This document shows, in pieces, positions 60,310-64,000 of a DNA stretch of 64,000 bases. The notes below the pieces were generated by a model. That model had not been told where the DNA came from and did no database searches. It was given only the letters and a program-made list of their open reading frames with translations. Location: contig JADJVE010000002.1 in assembly GCA_016716715.1 (NCBI GenBank), positions 1-64,000 of the forward strand, read 5' to 3'. The number at the start of each line of letters is the position of its first letter. Position 1 is the stretch's first letter. Position numbers and translations under genes: made by a program. The DNA is from Acidobacteriota bacterium (lineage in GTDB: Bacteria; Acidobacteriota; Thermoanaerobaculia; UBA5066).

Positions 60310-61422
60310 TCAGCGCCGGCCCGCCGGCTCCAGGTCCTCGGGACGGATGTTGTAGAAGAAGGAAACCGTCACGCCCTCGCGGTCCTTGCCGAGGTCGGAC
60401 GGCAGCGGCCGGAACGGCGAGGAGTGGGCGATCGCGAGGAACGCCGCGTTGTCGAACGGCGGGACGCCCGAGTTCGACAGGATGCGCTCGGCCTCGACGC
60501 GCCCGTCCTTGAGGATGTAGAAGCGGATCGTGAGTCGGCCCTTGACGCCGTAGCGGGCGAGCGCCGGGACGTCCCAGTTGCGTTTGATCTTCCGGATCAT
60601 CTCGGCTGCGTAGGCGCCCCAGTCGTACCCGACCGTGTCGAACGAGAGCGGACCCGAGTCCACGAAGCCGCCATCGCGCTCGTAGCCGCCGCCGCCCTCT
60701 CCGCCCTGCCCGTCCTGCTGGGCGGCGCGTTTGGCGTCCTGTGCGCTGATCGAGCCGAGGTCGAGCGGCGGAAGTCCACGCAGCGCCCGTGCGTTCGCGC
60801 GCTCGTCGGGCGTCGGCGGGTCGCTCAGCGAGCTGCCCCGCCGGAGGTCCGTCAGCTTTTCTCCCGTCTCGCTTCCCTGCGGCGGGCGGGCCGACGGCTG
60901 CGCCGGGGCGCCCGGGCGTCCGGCATCCATGTCGCGGATTCCCGCCTGCGGGTACGCCTTCGGCATGGCCTGAACCGGCTGCTTCGGGTCGCCGCCGTGG
61001 GCCTGGCGGTTCATGTCCGAGGGTATCGGGCGCGGCCCGGGCTGCGCGGCCTTCGGGCCGGGGAAGAGCTGGACCGGGATGGCAGGGTCCGGCGGGGTCC
61101 CCTGCATGAGGGAGAGAAGGCCGAGCGGGTCGGGCTGCGGCTCGTCCGCGCGCCGCTCCGGGAACTTGACCGTGAGCAGCACGATGACGAGGAGGAGATG
61201 CAGGATGATCGAGAGCGCGAGAGCGCGCTCCGTGTTGAGGCGCCAGTCCCGGGCCGTCGCGGCGGCGCGCACCCCGGGCATGAACTCGGGCGTCTCGGCG
61301 AGCGCCAGGGCCGAGAAGGGGTCCTCCTCGGGCGCCAGGCCGCCTGGAGGCGGCCACGGGGCAAGGTCTTCCTTACCTTCTACGGCTTCGTCGTTCAGAC
61401 GAATGACGGTGAGATCGCTGAT
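60310..61422 (-). CDS. TonB-like C-terminal domain protein (energy transducer), uncertain start
   Basis: One transmembrane helix (RALALSIILHLLLVIVLLTVKF), a long Pro/Gly-rich periplasmic stretch and a C-terminal TonB domain (YAAEMIRKIKRNWDVPALARYGVKGRLTIRFYILKDGRVEAERILSNSGVPPFDNAAFLAIAHSSPFRPLP). It would energise TonB-dependent receptors such as those at 1-13 kb, with ExbB/ExbD elsewhere. The first ATG (61281) gives 323 residues, but good coding sequence (SDLTVIRLNDEAVEGKEDLAPW) continues upstream to ATC at 61422, preceded by AGGGG; a stop lies further up at 61475 or so. A non-standard start or one wrong base is likely. Confidence 0.85.
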   Translation of the reverse strand: MSDLTVIRLNDEAVEGKEDLAPWPPPGGLAPEEDPFSALALAETPEFMPGVRAAATARDWRLNTERALALSIILHLLLVIVLLTVKFPERRADEPQPDPLGLLSLMQGTPPDPAIPVQLFPGPKAAQPGPRPIPSDMNRQAHGGDPKQPVQAMPKAYPQAGIRDMDAGRPGAPAQPSARPPQGSETGEKLTDLRRGSSLSDPPTPDERANARALRGLPPLDLGSISAQDAKRAAQQDGQGGEGGGGYERDGGFVDSGPLSFDTVGYDWGAYAAEMIRKIKRNWDVPALARYGVKGRLTIRFYILKDGRVEAERILSNSGVPPFDNAAFLAIAHSSPFRPLPSDLGKDREGVTVSFFYNIRPEDLEPAGRR

Positions 61423-61518
61423 GGAGTTTCCCCTCGAGAGGGCGCCCGGTTGTCGCGCGGCCCGTTCCTATGGGAAGTCCATGCCACTTCCCTTCGGCAT
61501 GTTAGCGGCTTTCGCGCC

Positions 61519-61547
61519 TTGCCCGCGGAGGGCGGCGAGCCTATAAT
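61519..61547 (+). promoter_or_regulatory. Sigma-70-like promoter of the rimP-nusA-infB operon
   Basis: TTGCCC at 61519, 17-bp spacer, perfect TATAAT at 61542. Start expected near 61554-61556, about 80 bases before the rimP ATG at 61638. Confidence 0.75.
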
Positions 61548-61557
61548 CACGGAGCAG

Positions 61558-61599
61558 CTTTCAAGGGGCTTGAAAGAGGGCATCAGCCCTCTTTTTTTT
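61558..61599 (+). terminator. Attenuator-like leader: hairpin plus intrinsic terminator before rimP
   Basis: Hairpin 1 is CTTTCAAG-GGG-CTTGAAAG (61558-61576). Hairpin 2 is AAAGAGGGC-ATCA-GCCCTCTTT (61573-61594) ending in a T-run to 61599, a textbook intrinsic terminator. They share AAAG at 61573-61576, so their full forms exclude each other. It lies just after the predicted start site and before rimP-nusA, so premature termination control of the operon, perhaps by NusA, is likely. Confidence 0.75.
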
Positions 61600-61637
61600 G
61601 CCCCATGCGGGCTGCGGGAAGAGCCCGAAACGAATCG

Positions 61638-62111
61638 ATGACCGGAAAAAACCTGCCGATCGAAGCGGGGACGGAGAGTCTCCTCAGCGCGCGCCTCGAA
61701 GCGCTCGGGCTGGAGCTGTGTCACGCGGACTGGAACCCGGGCCGCGGCCGCGCCACGTTGACGCTCTTCATCGACAGGCCGGGCGGGGTCACGCTGGAAG
61801 ACTGCGAGGCCGCCTCCCGCGAGGCGTCGGAAGTCCTCGACCCGCTCGAGGAGAGCCTGCCCGAGTACGTCCTCGAGGTCTCTTCTCCCGGTCTCGACCG
61901 CCCGCTCTGGAAGCTCGCGGACTGCGAGAAGTTCAAGGGCCGCCGCGTCGCCGTGCGCCTCGAGCGCAAGGTCGACGGGGCCGCGAAACTCAAGGGAATC
62001 CTCGAGGACGTCCGCGAGGACTCCCTGACGGTCCTTGATGAGGATCAGAAGCGACGCTACACTGTGCGATTCGGCGATGTCCGGATCGCGCGGCTTGTCC
62101 CCGAACTGTAA
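61638..62111 (+). CDS. rimP: Ribosome maturation factor RimP
   Basis: 157 residues from ATG at 61638; an in-frame ATG at 61605 would lie five bases after the terminator T-run without a ribosome site. ARLEALGLELCHADWNPGRGRATLTLFIDRPGGVTLEDCEAASREASEVLDPLEESLPEYVLEVSSPGLDRPLWKLADCEKFKGRRVAVRLERKVDGAAKLKGILEDVREDSLTV is the complete RimP fold with the conserved SSPGLDRPL. It helps assemble the 30S subunit. First gene of the classic rimP-nusA-infB operon. Confidence 0.95.
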   Translation: MTGKNLPIEAGTESLLSARLEALGLELCHADWNPGRGRATLTLFIDRPGGVTLEDCEAASREASEVLDPLEESLPEYVLEVSSPGLDRPLWKLADCEKFKGRRVAVRLERKVDGAAKLKGILEDVREDSLTVLDEDQKRRYTVRFGDVRIARLVPEL

Positions 62112-62133
62112 ACCCGACGGAGAACACGACACG

Positions 62134-63891
62134 ATGAGCACCCAGCCCCCGACGGAGAACGGCCCGGCGCCCGAAAAGAAGAAGAAGACGAAGGCGCCGA
62201 AGGGCGCGGCGAAGCCGCGCGCGAAGGCCGCCAAGGCGGCGGCCGCACCGCCGGCCACGAAGGCCGACGAGATCATCGAAGCCCTCAAGGCCGCCGCGCG
62301 CGACAAGGAGATCGACTTCGAACGCCTCGTCGCCGCGCTGGAAGAGGCGATCGCGACGGCCGCCCGCAAGGTCTACAAGGTGAGAGAGATGGGCGCCCGG
62401 TTCGACGCGACGACGGGCCTCCTGACCGCCTGGACCCCGTACCGGGTCGTCGAGCAGAAGACGAAGCCGGAGGAACCCGAGGCCGAGGCCGTCCTCGACC
62501 CGGACGACGTCCCGCTCGGCGCCGCCGCCGCGCCGGTCCCGGTCGCGGCCCCCGTTCCCGTCGACCCCGACAAGGAGATCCGCCTCCCCTGGATCGAGGT
62601 CCTTCCCGAGGAAGCGCACGCGCTCCTCGCGGGCGAGCTCGCCGGCCAGAGCTGGCAGGTCGTCCGAAACCCGAAGGGCGAGGAGTCCACGGGCGACGAG
62701 GAGATCATCGACGCCGCTGCCATCGCGCTCGGCGACGAGATCCGCCTTTACCGCTCGACCGAGGGCTTGGGCCGCATCGCGGCGCAGAGCGCCAAGCAGG
62801 TGCTCTACCAGAAGCTGCGCGAAGCCGAGCGCGACAACATCTACAACGAATACTCCCCGAAGGTCGGGGAGCTCATCACGGGCACCGTGAAGCGGTTCGA
62901 GCGCGGCGACATGATCGTCGACCTCGGCCGTACGGAGGCCGCGATCCCGCGCGAGCACCAGTCGCGCGCGGAGCGCTACACGCAGGGCGAGCGCGTGCGC
63001 GGCGTCCTCGTGGACGTCCACAAGAACCCCAAGGGTTCGCAGATCATCCTGTCGCGCACGGTGCCCGAGCTCCTCATGCGCCTCATGGAAATGGAAGTTC
63101 CGGAGATCTACGACGGCACCGTCGTCATCCGGGGCTGCGTCCGCCAGCCCGGCGACCGCGCGAAGGTGGCGGTCTCGTCGCGCGAGCGCGACGTGGACCC
63201 GGTCGGCGCGTGCGTCGGCATGCGCGGCGCGCGCGTGCAGGCGATCATGCGCGAGCTGCGCGGCGAGCGCATCGACATCATCCAGTACTCGGACGACCTC
63301 GTCACGTACGCGCAGAACGCGCTCTCCCCCGCGAAGATCACGCGCGTTTCGGCCATGCCCGCGGATGACGAGGCCGAGCCGGAGATCGACGCCGACGGCG
63401 AGCCCATCGAGCCGGTCCCGACGCTCGAGTGCATCGTGGAGGAGGACCAGCTCTCCCTCGCGATCGGCAAGCGGGGCCAGAACGTCCGTCTCGCGGCCGC
63501 CCTCATCGGCGCGCGCATCGAGATCAAGAGCGAGCAGGCCGTCAAGGCCGAGGTCGCCGACGCGCTCCAGCGCATGCTCATCGCGTCGCAGCGCCGCGGC
63601 ACGGCCCTCTCCGAGGTGCCCGACCTCGACGCCTCCGCCGCGTCGGCGTTCGAGGCTGCCGGGTTCGCCACCGTGGGCGATCTCCTCGACGCCGCTCTCG
63701 GCGAAGGCGAGAACCCGCTGGCGGCCGTGGCGCTCGAACCCGCCGCCCGCGACGCCGCCATCGAGGCCGCCCGCGCCTTCGACGAAGCGCCCCCCGAAGA
63801 CGAAGAAGAAGAAGAAGAGACCCTCGAGTTCCAGGAAACCGCCGACGAGGAGTCCTCGTCCGCTCCCGTGACGGAGACTCCCGAAAAGTGA
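62134..63891 (+). CDS. nusA: Transcription termination/antitermination factor NusA
   Basis: 585 residues. A Lys/Ala-rich N-terminal extension (residues 1-45, PEKKKKTKAPKGAAKPRAKAAKAAA) precedes the RNA polymerase-binding domain (EIDFERLVAALEEAIATAARKVYK), which has a Pro/Val-rich insert (EPEAEAVLDPDDVPLGAAAAPVPVAAPVPVD). Then S1 (SPKVGELITGTVKRFERGDMIVDLG), KH1 (DRAKVAVSSRERDVDPVGACVGMRGARVQAIMRELRGERIDIIQ) and KH2 (DQLSLAIGKRGQNVRLAAALIGARIEI), and an acidic tail with a HhH-like segment (DASAASAFEAAGFATVGDLLDAA). The infB start overlaps its stop (GTGA). Confidence 0.96.
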   Translation: MSTQPPTENGPAPEKKKKTKAPKGAAKPRAKAAKAAAAPPATKADEIIEALKAAARDKEIDFERLVAALEEAIATAARKVYKVREMGARFDATTGLLTAWTPYRVVEQKTKPEEPEAEAVLDPDDVPLGAAAAPVPVAAPVPVDPDKEIRLPWIEVLPEEAHALLAGELAGQSWQVVRNPKGEESTGDEEIIDAAAIALGDEIRLYRSTEGLGRIAAQSAKQVLYQKLREAERDNIYNEYSPKVGELITGTVKRFERGDMIVDLGRTEAAIPREHQSRAERYTQGERVRGVLVDVHKNPKGSQIILSRTVPELLMRLMEMEVPEIYDGTVVIRGCVRQPGDRAKVAVSSRERDVDPVGACVGMRGARVQAIMRELRGERIDIIQYSDDLVTYAQNALSPAKITRVSAMPADDEAEPEIDADGEPIEPVPTLECIVEEDQLSLAIGKRGQNVRLAAALIGARIEIKSEQAVKAEVADALQRMLIASQRRGTALSEVPDLDASAASAFEAAGFATVGDLLDAALGEGENPLAAVALEPAARDAAIEAARAFDEAPPEDEEEEEETLEFQETADEESSSAPVTETPEK

Positions 63892-64000
63892 AACCGACCG
63901 CCGCGAAGTTCACCGTCACCCAGCTCGCGAAGATGATGGGCAAGCCCCCGAAGGAGGTCCTCTTCCTCCTCCAGGGCATCGGCGTCGACGTCAAGACTCC
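63888..64000 (+). CDS. infB: Translation initiation factor IF-2, N-terminal start (runs off window)
   Basis: The GTG at 63888 overlaps the nusA stop by 4 bp. The 37 visible residues VKPTAAKFTVTQLAKMMGKPPKEVLFLLQGIGVDVKT match the IF2_N module (short helix bundle 'v.ela..l...s.evl..L...g..v'). The gene continues beyond the edge; assignment rests on this module and on the operon order. Confidence 0.85.
   Translation, partial: MKPTAAKFTVTQLAKMMGKPPKEVLFLLQGIGVDVKT

Noticed and set aside
1..64000. tRNA, rRNA genes, CRISPR arrays, integrases, transposases or phage genes
   Set aside because: None found by reading for T-loop signatures, regular spaced repeats or the usual protein motifs.

Overview
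The window looks like a piece of a high-GC (around 68-70 % by eye), Gram-negative, respiratory chromosome. It encodes TonB-dependent receptors, a TonB-like protein, a tripartite metal efflux pump, split glycyl-tRNA synthetase (glyQ/glyS), a futalosine-pathway menaquinone gene (mqnE) and the core rimP-nusA-infB order. I infer an Acidobacteriota-like bacterium, probably an environmental or metagenome-derived contig. No single gene proves this, and a phylogeny of nusA or glyS would settle it.

Layout. Positions 1-4.3 kb: the end of a TonB-dependent receptor, then a molybdate locus (modE-like regulator, a ModE-box-like dyad, modA, modB, modC and a convergent mop-like gene). 4.3-6.7 kb: an exported DsrE-family protein and a RegB/RegA-type redox two-component system. 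6.7-24.0 kb: a metal (mainly copper) region on the minus strand. It holds a PepSY membrane protein, two TonB-dependent receptors (one with an OprC/NosA-like CPNHM site), a cytochrome c/PCuAC/SCO fusion lipoprotein, a decayed DUF4198 gene, a broken Cu-type P1B ATPase, cusA, cusB, cusC and a small Cys-rich exported protein. 24.1-36.2 kb: a small lipoprotein, a DprE1/DprE2-like pair, a HhH-GPD glycosylase, a class A PBP, cysteine dioxygenase, a YeiH-type transporter, fdhD and a trio of FHA/trypsin-like and secreted genes. 36.2-45.2 kb: a tightly overlapping minus-strand operon (chalcone-isomerase-like, long GreA, S9 peptidase, two amidohydrolases). 45.3-52.4 kb: a secreted or unknown protein, glyS-glyQ-recO, an MFS transporter, a zinc ribbon and mqnE. 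52.4-61.4 kb: a thioredoxin/TPR protein with an in-frame TGA at the first Cys position of its WCxxC motif (candidate selenoprotein), a 1579-residue BNR/PKD secreted protein, an HtrA protease and a TonB-like protein. 61.5-64 kb: a promoter plus attenuator-like leader, then rimP, nusA and the start of infB.

The genes fit a life with changing redox state and metal supply. RegBA senses respiratory redox state; molybdate import and FdhD point to a molybdenum or tungsten formate dehydrogenase; copper receptors, chaperones (PCuAC/SCO) and the Cus pump handle copper for terminal oxidases and copper detoxification.

Two features cut across the window. First, many otherwise convincing genes carry single-base frameshifts, often in G or C runs, which suggests consensus indel errors, with a dense cluster in the P-type ATPase. 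Second, short AT- and pyrimidine-rich patches sharing a core related to TTCTAAGAAATCTT are scattered through the GC-rich background, some in inverted pairs about 60-80 bp apart, both inside and between genes.
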